A stretch of 64,000 nucleotides of DNA from Rugalucina vietnamica (taxonomy: Eukaryota; Mollusca; Bivalvia; Lucinida; Lucinidae). The notes under the pieces were generated by a model, which did not search any database, was not told where the DNA came from, and worked only from the letters and a program-made list of their open reading frames with translations. Made by a program: the position numbers and the translations under genes. Position 1 is the stretch's first letter, and each line of letters begins with the position of its first letter. This document shows, piece by piece, positions 11,751 to 23,052 of the stretch. Location of the stretch: positions 42,935,486 to 42,999,485 of the forward strand of contig OZ024875.1 in the NCBI GenBank assembly GCA_964017185.1. Reading direction: 5' to 3'.

Positions 11751-11975
11751 GTGAGAAAACCGGAATTTTGCCTATGCGAAAACAAAGGCGCAGATCAGCT
11801 TCGCAGTAACTGCGAAGCTGATCAGCGCCTTTGTTTTCGCCACTCGGATAGTACAATTCCTCTTCTTCTTAAATCCGAAATTTCAAGCTTCTAGCCCTTG
11901 TCTGTAACTGTACAGGCCGGTTTATGTCGGACCTGGTCGGAAACCCCGAAGACCGGTTTTCTCGCGTCGCGGCTT
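11751..11975 (+). mobile_element. Family A MITE, 5'-truncated with flanking direct repeat
   Basis: Begins at GTGAGAAAACCGG, lacking GAGCCGCATC, and ends GCGGCTT. A 13-bp repeat, AAATCTCGTGAGA, occurs at 11744-11756 (overlapping the element's own GTGAGA) and at 11976-11988. The junction therefore sits in microhomology. Hairpin haplotype is TTCGCAG/CTGCGAA. Confidence 0.85.
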
Positions 11976-12260
11976 AAATCTCGTGAGACCCTTGTCTTCG
12001 CAATGTATCATCTTCAAGACACATGTATTGATTAATGTCACACGGAATATCGGACAGTAATCGCAAATCATTGATTTTATACCCCAGGAGAATAGAGACA
12101 GCATGTGATAAGTAATAATCAGGCAAAATTACGAAGAAATTTCCCAATATGAAGACAATTCCCCATACGGTAACAGGAAGAAATAGCAAGAGTTTATAGT
12201 GTTTATTCCCCAGTTAATGAGGCATTGTTACATTCAGTCAAGCAGAATACAAGCTGCCAG

Positions 12261-12465
12261 CTGCGTCACAATGGGTTTCTTGAACCAGGTCTGACACAAA
12301 CAGGCCTGTACAGTCATACAAGAAAGCTAGAAGCTTGAAATTTTAGATTGAGGAAGAGAGATCTGCGAGGTGAACACAAAGGCACTGATCAGCTGTGCAG
12401 TAACTGCACAGCTGAACTGCGTCTTTGTTTTTCGCATTAATGAAAAACAGATTTTCTCAGTCACA
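12261..12465 (-). mobile_element. Family A MITE, eroded ends
   Basis: The core hairpin with TGTGCAG/CTGCACA and the CTGTACAGTCA...GCTTGAAATTTTAGA block are clear. Terminal GAGCC/GGCTC are lost. Confidence 0.75.
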
Positions 12466-12469
12466 CCGA

Positions 12470-13288
12470 ATACAATATAGCATGCTGGTTGTACAAGACT
12501 CCCTTATGAGGGTAATTAAAGACATTTAAGAGCAACAGCCATGTGCAGATGACTGCTGCTGTGTAACTGCAGCAGAAATGAATATTCAGATTTCTTTGTG
12601 AAACTTACACTGACATTCATTCATCAAGCTAAAACTGAAAAATTGAGATTTACAATATGTCTAAAAGGGATGCAATTTTTTCTAGGCTGGCTAAAATTCC
12701 CAAACTGTATGGCTGCTTGAAAAATGTGCATCATCTCTCCTTGTCACCAACAGGTAGCATTCTACCCGCTGACCTGTTGCCTTTGACCATAGGATTCGGG
12801 AAATTCACGCAATATACAGTAAAATGTTCTTGCATTCTTCAGGTGTGACCAAAAGCCAAAATCTGTTATATGTCACAATTCAAAGCGTCAAATGCAAGAG
12901 ATCAAGATGAGGTTTCGCTAGAATGTAACATCCCTTGACAGTACAATATAATAAGCTGTCATGCACAGTGCCAAGGAAATTTGGTCATCCTAATATTTTA
13001 ATTACATAGAAGTAAAACTTCCTCACACATGGAATATGGGAAAGGCTACAAATCTAATCCTAAAAGGCCAAGAATTTCAGATCAGCATGATGTAATTTCA
13101 TCTTTAATTACTGTGAAGGAATTTTTCCGACACATTTTAGGAGACTTAAATCATAAAACTGAAAAATGCCACATATCTTAATGACAATAATGACAACTTG
13201 TCACAAACGCAGAGAAAATAATTATAATCGCTACATGACAGAACAGGGGCTTAAGGCAGAACATCTCTCAGACATGTTATGTTATGTT
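12470..13288. other. Unassigned stretch
   Basis: Nothing recognised in about 800 bp. Confidence 0.4.
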
Positions 13289-13292
13289 ATGT

Positions 13293-13523
13293 TAGCCGAG
13301 ACGCGAGAAAACCGGTCTTCAGGGTTTCCGAACAGGTCTGACACGAACCGACCTGTACAGTCACAGAAACAGGCCAGAAGCCTCGGATTTAAGAAGAATA
13401 GAAATTATTGTACTATCCGTGTAACAAAAACAAAGGCGCTGATCAGCTTCGCAGTTACTGTGAAGCTGATCTGCGCCTTTGTTTTCGCATGGGCAAAAAT
13501 GCAGTTTTCTCACCATGCGGCTC
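13293..13523 (-). mobile_element. Family A hairpin MITE with target duplication
   Basis: Full-length copy inserted in a TGTTA-rich tract, flanked by ATGT on both sides (13289-13292 and 13524-13527). The hairpin has one decayed pair (TTCGCAG against CTGTGAA). Confidence 0.85.
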
Positions 13524-13706
13524 ATGTTATGTTACTGCTTTGTCAGATGCAAATGCAAATTTTGATGCAAATTAAGATTCTTACACTAAATGATTAGTTT
13601 TAGCATCATTTCTGACATGCAAATGCAACCAGAACTTCTTGTGATTCGTAGCATTAATTTTCATGTATTGGATGTTACAAGACTCTTAGTTGCCATTTAC
13701 AATACA

Positions 13707-13907
13707 GGGAGCACGGTGGCCTAGTGCTAGAGCGTCGGACTCCGAATCACAAGGTCCTGGATTCCTTCCCCACAGGCGTCACCGTGTTGTGTCCTTGAGC
13801 AAGACATATTAACTCCCTACAGTACTGGTTAAACCCAGGAAGCTTTGGCTCCATCCCGATATGACTGAAAAATTGTTGACTGGGACATTAAGCCTCAACA
13901 CAAACAA
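13707..13907 (+). mobile_element. tRNA-derived SINE
   Basis: Starts GGGAGCACGGTGGCCTAGTG with an A-box-like GGCCTAGTGC and a mutated B box (GGATTCCTTCC). The body motif TGTCCTTGAGCAAGACA is a conserved core seen in many metazoan SINEs. It ends GGGACATTAAGCC plus a CAAACA-type tail. Flanks ATTTACAATAC and ATTTACATTAC form a roughly 11-bp target duplication. Confidence 0.8.
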
Positions 13908-14688
13908 ACATTTACATTACATTAACAGGCGTAACAAGCTGACATTAACATTACACAGAATTTTTCTAGTATTTATTTAAATATTACATTTTGGGTAGTC
14001 TTTGGTGCTCCTTAATAATGGGATTCTTAAGTATATCCGCCATCTTATACTAAGTAAATAATGTATACCCTTGTAAAACAAGATTGCTTTTCAAGTGAGG
14101 GTGCCAATGAAAATTCAATGTCTAAATTACAAGGGCATATTTGCATCACAAAATTGTGCAATTTCATTTTATCTTTTTTTTTGTATTTTATGGAGCTATA
14201 AATTACACACTGATTAATGATGTAATAATCTTGGAATATTCTCATAGAAAGACAAAAATTTGAAGATTCAGAATCATTCTGTCGTTCATCACCGATTGGT
14301 CAACAGGTCAAAAGAAAAGAGAATTAAAATGGCGATCAATAGCAGAATAGGAGAACTCCATCCAATAAATTGCTCAATTACAAACATTCTAAAGAAACAT
14401 TAATTATTCCTTTTAGCGATGAAGTAATCGTGTGCACATGATTTAAGAGCGTCATCGGATGAAGCTTAATCAAACTGGTTGTAAATCAAAATCATGCACT
14501 GGCTTGAAAACAACTGTCAGAATCTGCATATACGCAGACTTTTTTGCCCATTTTGCAAAATTTTCTATTGTCGAAATGTCTAAATCCTAGAAGGCTTAAT
14601 CTCTCTATACTTCATGCATGTCCACATTTTTCTCTTTCTTAAATGCCTAAATGAGCAAAGGACAATTCTCATAGGCATAGTACAGTAA
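13908..14688. other. Unassigned stretch
   Basis: Nothing recognised. Confidence 0.4.
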
Positions 14689-14690
14689 TA

Positions 14691-14768
14691 CCCAGCGGGC
14701 ACATGACGTCATAATGATGTCGCATCGACGTCGATCTGACGTCATTCTGATGTCATGTGCCTGCTGGG
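14691..14768. mobile_element. Family G mini-MITE carrying CRE palindromes
   Basis: 78 bp with CCCAGCGGGCACATGACGTC ends, flanked by TA on each side. Contains two exact TGACGTCA sites (14704-14711 and 14737-14744), the CREB/ATF consensus, plus other GACGTC palindromes. A relative lies at 30987-31094. Confidence 0.8.
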
Positions 14769-14770
14769 TA

Positions 14771-15779
14771 GTTATTAGTAACTCACCTTGTACATAAGAG
14801 GTGTTGGGCTACAGTCATTCAGAAACCAGCCGCGGCATAGCTACATGTACGCATCTATGCATGTGCGTACAGCTTTGCACCATAAAAAGTGTACTTTCTA
14901 CGAATTCATAGTAATTGTGAATAACTTATGCCTAATCTATTGCACAATACCTTTAGACACCTATTAACAAAATTTTGCCCAGCTATGCTCCTGCTAGCTC
15001 CTGTGCTCCTGTGATTTAACTGAATCGGTAAGCATGTGACAAGTCTATATTTGGCTAAATTGTTGGATTCAGAATTTTATTTCAAAACGTAAAATTAATA
15101 TATAATGAAAAAGTCTGACAGTCTGGTATAATAAAAAGATATTGTAAAGCTTTGAAATTCATCTCCATAACAGTGTTGTGTCTGGAATTTAAATATGATA
15201 TATCAAGGTTACAAATAGATAAAATATACAATTCAAATTTTACTTGAGCATTCTTTCATTCAAGAATCATTCTTGATTCTGAGAAAAAAAATTCCAGACA
15301 GGTTACACAATTTGAAAATTGATGACTTGATCAAGCAACAACTGTGATTTCTGATCCTGCTGGTAATAGAGCTTGAATGACATAAATCATAACTTGCTTG
15401 TTGGTAGAAAAAAGCGGAGGGTTTTTCCGCTAATAAAGAAAGATGTTTCTCCGCCTCATTTGCATATTGCCGCCATCTGCCAGCTAATCCTGTGAGGCCA
15501 AGTCATTAGTTGCTCCCTGCATGGACAATATAATTTCTGTGCTGCTTGACTTGATGAATTCATTTCGAAAAAATAAAAAATGGATCTTTATTGGACAGAA
15601 GCTACAGATTAGACCAGAGTTCCGTCTTGTATCACAATTTTTGGAATTTCTTCATCAAGTGTGTTATCATGTTACATGCCATGTTACAGATCAATAATTT
15701 AATTTCACTTGTGCATGTGCATGTATCTTTTTACATTCTGATTTTATCGTGGAAATTAGTTTTTTGTAACTGTAAAAGA
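14771..15779. other. Unassigned intergenic stretch
   Basis: About 1 kb with no recognised gene or repeat. Confidence 0.4.
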
Positions 15780-15829
15780 ATTTTTTTTTTTTTTTTAAAT
15801 GCAAAAAAAAAAAAAAAAAAAAAAAAAAA
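15780..15829. repeat. Facing T- and A-tracts
   Basis: About 16 T, then AAATGC, then about 25 A: a simple-sequence hairpin. Confidence 0.9.
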
Positions 15830-15906
15830 GCAAAAATATTCATATTAGTAGTGAACATTTTATAACCACCAAATAAATATGCTACATGCATGCCTACCGA
15901 TCCTTA

Positions 15907-16146
15907 GGGAGCAACCATTTGATTTTCTATTTTTATGGGGGGGGGGGTCCTGTCTTTTTATTTGTATATAATACAATATGTACAATAGAATTTACCCTGT
16001 CCTAGATTTATTTTTTCGGGGAAGGGGGGGGGGTGATCATGGATTTTTTATTTTTTTATTATTTTTTTTTTTTTCAAAAAAATCTTCCAGCTCCCCCCCC
16101 CCCCCCCCCCCCACTCCTTCCGCATAAAAATCAAATGGCTGCTTCC
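15907..16146. mobile_element. Harbinger-like MITE
   Basis: TIR GGGAGCAACCATTTGATTTT with its near-inverse at the right end, flanked by TTA on both sides (15904-15906 and 16147-16149). The interior is G-, C- and T-tract rich. No ORF. Confidence 0.8.
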
Positions 16147-16159
16147 TTATTTGAAGATT

Positions 16160-16270
16160 TGGGATTGTCCCACCAATAGCTATGGTGATGGGGAGACAGG
16201 ACCTCCATTTAGACTGAGAAGCCCATGGTTTACAAGGTGAGTGCCTTTACCACTATGCCACAGAGGCCCC
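16160..16270 (-). mobile_element. tRNA-derived SINE fragment
   Basis: Read on the minus strand it starts GCCTCTGTGGCATAGTGGTA (A-box-like) and ends with TTGGTGGGAC. It has lost its B-box segment. Same family as the intact copy at 30663-30829. Confidence 0.7.
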
Positions 16271-16349
16271 TATATTTGCATGGAGTTTTGTCAATACAAA
16301 CAACCCTATTTAAGCGTAAAGCTTAATGTCAGCAAATGCGGACGATTGT

Positions 16350-16545
16350 GTGGCTCCATAGCTCAGTGGTAGAGTGCTAGCACGGTAAGCCAAAGACCCT
16401 GGGTTCGAGTCCAGATCGGGCAACATTCTGTTTGTGCTCTTGTGACATTTGGTGGCCAGTATGGGGGTCTGTGCTCGGGCTGCGAGCAGCAAAAGGGACT
16501 GTCTCGTCGGTTCCGGCATGGTTACGAGCTACGAGCAGATTCGAG
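16350..16545 (+). mobile_element. tRNA-headed SINE, copy 1
   Basis: A tRNA-like head has A box TAGCTCAGTGG (16359) and B box GGTTCGAGTCC (16402). The acceptor ends do not pair well and U33 is absent, so this is not a functional tRNA. The head is followed by a body starting ATTCTGTTTGTGCTC. Confidence 0.65.
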
Positions 16546-16585
16546 GACAAATCTAATTAAGCAGGGGGAAAATGTAATCAGTCAT

Positions 16586-16690
16586 GTGGCTCGGTAGCTC
16601 AGTGGTACAGTGCTCGCACAGTGAGCGTGAGACCCTGGGTTCGCGTCCCGGTCAGGCCACGTTCTTTTTCCGACCCTGTGACATAAACAC
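16586..16690 (+). mobile_element. tRNA-headed SINE, copy 2
   Basis: A 75-nt tRNA-like head (16586-16660) has 6 of 7 acceptor pairs, A box TAGCTCAGTGG and B box GGTTCGCGTCC. The anticodon arm TGCTC/GAGCG has C at position 33 and triplet ACA, which argues against a working tRNA. The downstream TTCTTTTT...CTGTGACA resembles the body of copy 1. Confidence 0.6.
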
Positions 16691-17008
16691 ACATGATGGA
16701 TAGAGGTGACAACATCTATCATGTAACAAATAGCTATACGTAATAGCTACAATCAAAAATGGCTTAGTTTTATACCTCGGCATCCGTTTTTAGACTAAGT
16801 TTTCAAAAGGTTGCTTTGACAATGTGTATGCACTATATGACAATGAATTTAAGGAACTAAAATTCCCATAGGCCAGTCAATTTGATTTGGAAGCATGCTG
16901 TAAGAACAATAATTTCAAATTAAGAAAATTTATATGATCAAGTTACCAGGCGCCAGACAGAGATATGCTTTTTAAATTGCATAAAAAGAGCCATAAAGAA
17001 AAGTATAT

Positions 17009-17226
17009 GAGCCTGTGCGTGAGAAAACCAACAATTTACTTTCTGACCGCAGGTCCAACACAAACCGTGCTGTACAGTCACAGAAGATGGTTAGAGGCTG
17101 GAAATTTTGGATTTAGAAAGTAGAGGAATTGTACTATCCGTGTAGCGAAAACGAAGGTGCTGATCAGCTTCGCAGTTACTGCTAAGCTGATCTGAGCAGA
17201 TTGTTGGTTTTCCCATGCGGGGGCTC
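17009..17226 (-). mobile_element. Family A MITE, CAACAAT-end subtype
   Basis: Ends GAGCC/GGCTC, flanked by ATAT on both sides. Both termini carry AACCAACAAT-type subtermini instead of AACCGG. The right hairpin arm is shortened. Confidence 0.85.
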
Positions 17227-17304
17227 ATATGTATCTCTAGCCATGAGAGAACTGACAACAGAAACTACTCTGAGAATGAGGCTGTGGCATTACCGTAGAC
17301 AAAT

Positions 17305-17538
17305 GAGCCGCCTCGTGGGAAAACCAACAATGTGGTTTCCAAACAGGTCCGACACAAACCGACCTGTACAGTCACAGAAAAGAGCTAATAGCTTGAAATT
17401 TTGGATTTAAGTAGAAGAGGAACTGTAGTATCCGAGTAGCGAAAACAAAGGCGCTAATCAGCTTCGCAGTTACTGCGAAGCTGATCTGCGCCTTTGCTTT
17501 CGCCTATGCAGATTGTTGGTTTTCCCATGCGGCAGCTC
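17305..17538 (-). mobile_element. Family A MITE, CAACAAT-end subtype
   Basis: Full-length with perfect AAAT duplications (17301-17304 and 17539-17542). Hairpin haplotype TTCGCAG/CTGCGAA. It lies 78 bp from another family A copy. Confidence 0.9.
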
Positions 17539-17539
17539 A

Positions 17540-17975
17540 AATGAAGCAGATTTTAGAAATTTTGTATAAAAATGTTAAAATATAAGAACAAAGCTTTAAA
17601 ATTTCTGGAAATATCACAAAATGTCATACAGGAAAAAACTGGCATTTTATAAAGAGAAAAAAGGCAATTTAACTTTCCATACAGAACAAAAAATAACGGT
17701 ATTCAAGAAAAACTGAAAGTTTAAACATAAATAGCGAGGTTTGATGTTTCTATTTTATACACTCAGAAGAAGAAATCCATCAGATAGTAACAGTATCTTT
17801 AAACCAACCATATTTTGGAAGGCAATGCTTGCAAAGAAGGACAAGTCCTGGTAAAAGTGTTTTATCTTCATGATATATCTTCTGAGTATTCTGTCTGCCT
17901 CTCTGTTGTGCTCGTTGCCTTTGGTTTTGGTTGATACCCGGCAGATGGCTACCTTATTGGGAAAGAGCTAATCAT
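17540..17975. other. Unassigned stretch
   Basis: Nothing recognised. Confidence 0.4.
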
Positions 17976-17978
17976 TCT

Positions 17979-18247
17979 GGGGCCAGTTGTTCAAAACTTT
18001 GTTAGCTTAACGTTATTGTTAAGACCTCAACTCGTTAAGTAAATGTTGACTACATAAGCAAATACACTGTTATTTTTTGTTGAAAAAAATGTGAGAATCC
18101 TATAATTTTTTGTTGAAAAAATGTGAGAATCCTTGCAAAGGATTCTCACATTTTTTCAACAAAAAATAACAGTGTATTTGTAATATTCATTGTTGAAATT
18201 TTAACAAATTGTTAACTAACGACATTGTTAATTTTGAACAATGGGCC
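17979..18247 (+). mobile_element. Family D inverted-repeat MITE
   Basis: Termini GGGGCCAGTTGTTCAAAA and TTTTGAACAATGGGCCC. The interior hairpin has arms ACACTGTTATTTTTTGTTG and the inverse, and one arm is internally duplicated. A second copy in opposite orientation lies at 57467-57736. Confidence 0.85.
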
Positions 18248-18551
18248 CTGCTCTTCGAGTGTGTAGCTGGAAAAGTGATTTGTTGTATTTTATGTATTTT
18301 CTTTTTTCTTTCCTACCTCGTGTCTATATATGTTGGGGCTTTAAATTTAATTGCATCGATTCCTGGTCCCTCTATTCTTACTTTTAGTGGGTGTGCTCTT
18401 AATGTCAGAATATTAAATCTGGGTTTACAGAATCAAATTAGGAAATTAAGAAGCCAAAAAGTTTATCATTTAAAATCAACTCTGCATCTGAAAAGCTTCC
18501 AACAAGATGTCAAGGGTCTGGAGATGGTTGTGCTCAATGACAAGATGATAT

Positions 18552-18786
18552 GAGCCGCATCGTGAGAAAACCGGATTTTTGCCTAGGCGAAAACAAAGGC
18601 GCAGATCAGCTTCGCGGTAACCGCGAAGCTGATCAGCGCCTTTGTTTTCGCTACACGGATAGTACATTTCCTCTTCTACTTAAATCTGAAATTTCAAGCT
18701 TCTAGCTCTTTTCTGAGCTTGTACAGGCCGGTTTGTGTCGGACCTGGTCGGAAACCCCGAAGACCGGTTTTCTCGCGTCGAGGCTC
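18552..18786 (+). mobile_element. Family A hairpin MITE
   Basis: Full-length AACCGG-end subtype. The stem carries TTCGCGG paired with CCGCGAA, so both arms changed relative to TTCGCAG/CTGCGAA. Confidence 0.9.
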
Positions 18787-18787
18787 A

Positions 18788-19299
18788 TTTGGTAAAGCCC
18801 CGGGGCAGTCAGAGGAATTGTCACAGGGTTGTCGAATTTCAAAAGTGTGCAACAGTGAGATTGCAAGAAATATGTGCTCATAAAAATGGATGATTTGGAT
18901 TATCCCTCATGTGGTTATGTCATCATGGCCTTAGTAACTGATAGAAACAATGTTTCGATTATCACCAAATATTGGCATGTTTTTTCTAGTTCCATAAATA
19001 TTGACCTATTTGATTCTATTTCCCATCAATTTACCCTATACAACAACATTGATTTTGGTGTCAATTAATTAAAATCGTTACATGAATATCATTGAGACCT
19101 GCAGTTCAGGCAATAAGCACTATCTACCATTGAATTCTCTATGTGTTATTTCCGTTTGTTTTGATATGATCTAAGCAATAAGCCTGCCTGTACAGAAACT
19201 TGCAAGATGGCAACCATCTCCTATGGAGACCTGACGATCAGATCCTCTTGTGAAGCTGCTGAGTCAAATCAGCCCTCTCTCTCTCTGCGGAAATTAATA
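18788..19299. other. Unassigned stretch
   Basis: Nothing recognised. Confidence 0.4.
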
Positions 19300-19740
19300 C
19301 CTATGTACGCAGTACTGCAGCGAGCATTGCAGATTACAGGATAACCAAAAGCATTCTTTTCACTTTGGCATGCAAAGACACCATTTCCTTTTCTGTTGCA
19401 AAAGCTTTTAACTACAGGTAGGCCATTAATGGACTCATCAATCTTTACATCAATATCTACACAGCATTCTGGAATTGTTTCAAAAATCTCTTAAAAACGG
19501 ATCCTTGGATTGTTCTACCCAAACTTGAATATAAAAAACTTGTTAGGTCATCAATAAAAAGATGACAGAATCATCAACTCGGGGTTCTTGATCAAGAAGT
19601 TCATTAACAATCTCAGTAGCTACATTTATCATGCATTGTAACGACTCAGCTCTTTCTACTTTGTCTACTTGAAGAGCACTCAAAGCCTCGCTATCTCTAA
19701 TATGAGTCGTACAATCAGTACTACAGTAGCTTCCAGGCCA
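19300..19740 (-). pseudogene. Coding-like minus-strand fragment, broken frame
   Basis: Two open stretches read like real protein. About 19543-19730 includes SLQCMINVATEIVNELLDQE and ends in a stop. About 19300-19480 includes CCVDIDVKIDESINGLPVV and a Cys-containing continuation, with a possible donor ATAG|GTATT near 19303. They are in different frames with a stop between. I do not recognise the protein. It may be a decayed gene or retro-copy, or two exons of a minus-strand gene whose first exon could be at 28338-28401. The latter is speculative. Confidence 0.35.
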
Positions 19741-19805
19741 GAACCCAGATCAGCTAAAGCTAATGCAAGCTCATTACCAAAGGGCAGACACAAGATTTCT
19801 AAAGA

Positions 19806-19823
19806 GGGGGGGGGGGGGGGGGG
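19806..19823 (+). repeat. G-tract
   Basis: About 18 consecutive G. Confidence 0.9.
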
Positions 19824-20024
19824 TAATATTTACCACAGGGATTAAAGTATGCTTATTTCCACATTTTTTCTTCAAATTTTCAACTAGGCAACTGGCAGTT
19901 TTAGAGGGCATCTAAAAGCAGACATTCAAACCTATAATAGACCAGAAAAAGCGAACAAGTTTCTACTGGACTCAGCTGAATTGTAGACTCCATGTTTGCA
20001 CAGCATGCTTAACAAGTCCATCAG

Positions 20025-20494
20025 GTGCGACACCGCTCAAAATTTATCACTCCGCCGTACCCCACGAAAATATTCATAGTGCATTTGAAAATTTTGCCTA
20101 GGTGAGTTTGACACTGTATTACGAGCACATTTATTTGTGTCTGTTTTATATTTAGTATGCACTGCAAAGTATCACTAGTGTACGACATTTGGGTGTACAA
20201 AACACAATCTTAAAAGATTTCTCGTCGGAAGCTTCTGTCTGTAAACTACCCCCTCCTCAAATCTGCACCATTCTAGAGGGTAAAACCCAACCCTAGGGTG
20301 GTTGCAAAACGGAATACCGGAAAAACTCAACGGTCAACCCCCCTTTGAACTAGGCTCGTTGGGTAGATGTATGGCTGAGCTATAAGGCGAGGGGAGTCCT
20401 TTTGGCCATAAAATGTTTGGTAACAGCTGGGAGTGTCACAAAGTGAGACAATTTGCATTGTGGCCTATGGACAATTTTTGACTGGTGTCACCCC
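20025..20494 (+). repeat. Terminal direct repeat, left
   Basis: Pairs with 21374-21851. Starts GTGCGACACCGCTCAAAATT and ends GACTGGTGTCACCCC. Confidence 0.9.
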
Positions 20495-20917
20495 TTAGAA
20501 GCTGAATGTCAAAATTTTTACTTTTGGTATAGTCAGTCGTTGCTCAGTGGAATTCTCATCGGATCTGGCTCAAACTTTGATTATGACAAAAATTTCAAAC
20601 TTTTATCAATTTTTGTAAAATTTTACAAAAAATTGAAAAAAGTTAAAATCCATTAAAATTCGATTAAAAATGTGATTTTAGGCCAGATGTAGACTTAAAA
20701 CTGGCCTAAGTCATGTTATAATGTTGAATTATGCTGTTTGTTAGTGTTTTGTACAATTTTGGACGCGGATAGTCATCATTTTGATAAGTTTGGACTGTAA
20801 ATTGGGTTATTCAGAGGGTCATTTCGGTCCCATTTTCTAGTGCTATTGCTGTCACTCAGCACTTAGAAGACATTGGGACATGAGTAACAACCATGGTAAA
20901 CCTTTGTACTTACCTTG

Positions 20918-21105
20918 GGCAAGGTCACAGTGAATGTCAAAGGTCAAGGTCACCCAGGGTCAAAGGTCAAGGCCACAAAAATTAACGAAAAGAGCATTTC
21001 TGCTCAATTTCTAGGTTGTAAATTTCTTCTTGTGTAGCTGTTTTGGGTCAAGATCACAGTTAAGAGGTCAAAGGTCAAGGTCATTTGAAGGTCAAATGTG
21101 GTACA
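20918..21105 (+). promoter_or_regulatory. Cluster of nuclear-receptor half-sites
   Basis: Many AGGTCA-type half-sites in about 190 bp, including a GGGTCAAAGGTCA DR1 arrangement and TCAAGGTCA extended half-sites, in the element interior. The sequence resembles consensus sites; function is inferred only. Confidence 0.4.
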
Positions 21106-21373
21106 TAAATATCTTAACATTAAATGTATAGCAGTTTAATGCTTAGGTTTGGTTGTTTTGAACGCTTGTTGGGCAATATGTCTGACCACCATATTTGCAA
21201 TTTTGGTCAAAATAGCATGCTTTTGCATGGGGGGTACCTAGAATTGAAAGACCCCATGCATCCTCATTTTGTGTTCTTTCTCAACAAAATACTTATCAAG
21301 CATCTTATATTTTGGGGAAGAGTGTATCGCAAAGAAATTTTCTTGTTCGCGATAAAAACAAATTTTCTTCAAG

Positions 21374-21851
21374 GTGCGACACCGCTCAAAATTTATCACT
21401 CCGCCGTACCCAACGAAAATAGTGCATTTGAAAATTTTGCCTAGGTGAGTTTGACACTGTATTACGAGCACATTTATTTGTGTCTGTTTTATATTTAGTA
21501 TGCACTGCAAAGTATCACTAGTGTACGACATTTGGGTGTACAAAACATAATCTTAAAAGAGACTATTTCTTGTCGGAAGCTTCTGTCTGTAAACTACCCC
21601 CTCCTCAAATCTGCACCATTCTAGAGGGTAAAACCCAACCCTAGGGTGGTTGCAAAACGGAATACCGGAAAAACTCAACCGTCAACCCCCCTTTGAACTA
21701 GGCTCGTTGGGTAGATGTATGGCTGAGCTATAAGGCGAGGGGAGTCCTTTTGGTCATAAAATGTTTGGTAACAGCTGGGAGTGTCACAAAGTGCGACAAT
21801 TTGCAAAAAAATTGCATTGTGGCCTATGGACAATTTTTGACTGGTGTCACC
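21374..21851 (+). repeat. Terminal direct repeat, right
   Basis: Pairs with 20025-20494; carries small indels relative to it. Confidence 0.9.
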
Positions 21852-21858
21852 CCATCAG

Positions 21859-22570
21859 ATTCCCATTTGGCTTAATGAAAACTTACTGGTATTTTATATT
21901 TGTTATATTCAGAGGTTAGCAGTAGGGCAAACATTTCCATAAAACAGCAATATTTTAGAGCTACATGGTTCAAAACTTATTGAGATGTATCGATCAGCAT
22001 TGAAATCAATTCAATATAAAGTATATTTACCAGACTTTTCGATATTTGCTGAGAAAGCTTGTTTAATATCAAATGATACATATTAAATCAGTTTTACAAA
22101 TATTTAACCATGCCTATAATACCGAGAAATCATGTCTTAATGTATATAATGATTTTTATACCATAAAATTCAAAGTCCGAGAAAAGTTTTCATCAAACAT
22201 AAGATATACCCAGGTTCGGGACTGGGTTGGGATCTGATCTTCCCATGGGTCGCCAGAGTACAGCAACACATCTCACATTTTTGTTATTTTGTTCTCTACA
22301 GAAAAAGTTCAATTATATTGTCTACCGAAAAAATACAATGTACCATCACAACATATATTTGCTCGAAAATGTAATCTAACTATTTCAGGAGAGGATGTTT
22401 ATAAGCCAAATGACTTGTTTTCCAATCCTGACACTTAATTTGTTATGTAATGTAAATTGATATGTTATTTTTGATTCAAAAATAAATATTGTTTAAACCA
22501 AGATATACCAAACCATTTTGCCATTATATTAGCAAGCCAAACGCTGCTCATTTTGATTGCACACATTTGC
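21859..22570. other. Unassigned stretch
   Basis: No gene seen. It ends with AAAAATAAATATTGTTTAAA near 22480-22497, which could be an A-rich retroelement tail, but nothing upstream is diagnostic. Confidence 0.35.
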
Positions 22571-22574
22571 ATGC

Positions 22575-22843
22575 ACCAGGAAAACATGTCCGTGTAATGT
22601 ATACCCCCTTACACCCCACTTTTATATAGCAAAACTGGGGTTTGCAAGGGTATACCTATTTTTCTTATTTTTGCTCCAAAAAATAGATTGTGGGTACTCG
22701 TTAGAACCGCCTCAGCGAGGCGGTTCTAACGTGTACCCACCATCTATGTTTTGAGCAAAAATGTTTAAAATACCAAAATTTTTCCAGTAAAATTTTCAAA
22801 AGATTTCCATATATTGTAGATCTATGGGCAAGTTTTCGTAATG
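22575..22843 (+). mobile_element. Family B MITE
   Basis: Ends CACCAGGAAAACATGTCCGTG and GGGCAAGTTTTCGTAATG. The central hairpin has GATTGTGGGTACTCGTTAGAA and its inverse around CCGCCTCAGCGAGGCGG. Confidence 0.9.
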
Positions 22844-23052
22844 ACTGCAACAGCTGCGGTCTTTCTTTTCTTTTTTTTCAAAAATCAGCTTTTCTTTTTT
22901 CAATGTGCTTAATCAGAGCATGCAATTTAAAAATGGGAGGGGGGGGGGGGTGCAAAATCCAGCAGACCAAGGACTTAATCGTCAGGGCCATACAAAATGA
23001 TTTAAAAGACATTCAAAAAAGTAAGTCCATCAACATTACGATTAACCTATTT

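Larger units (their letters stand above)
20025..21851. mobile_element. 1.83-kb element with long terminal direct repeats
   Basis: About 470-bp direct repeats at 20025-20494 and 21374-21851 are nearly identical. The whole is flanked by CCATCAG (20018-20024 and 21852-21858). The ends are GTGCGACACC and GGTGTCACC, a weak inverted pair. The roughly 880-bp interior has no credible ORF and no recognisable primer-binding or polypurine site. If taken as LTRs, the TG...CA boundaries do not line up with the target duplication, so it may be a DNA-type or tandemly duplicated non-autonomous element. Confidence 0.7.

Noticed and set aside
16350..16660. Functional tRNA genes
   Set aside because: The heads lack U33 and the first has an unpaired acceptor stem. 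Shared downstream sequence marks them as SINEs.
20025..21851. Classical LTR retrotransposon
   Set aside because: TG...CA ends do not coincide with the 7-bp duplication, and no primer-binding site, polypurine tract or coding remnant is seen.
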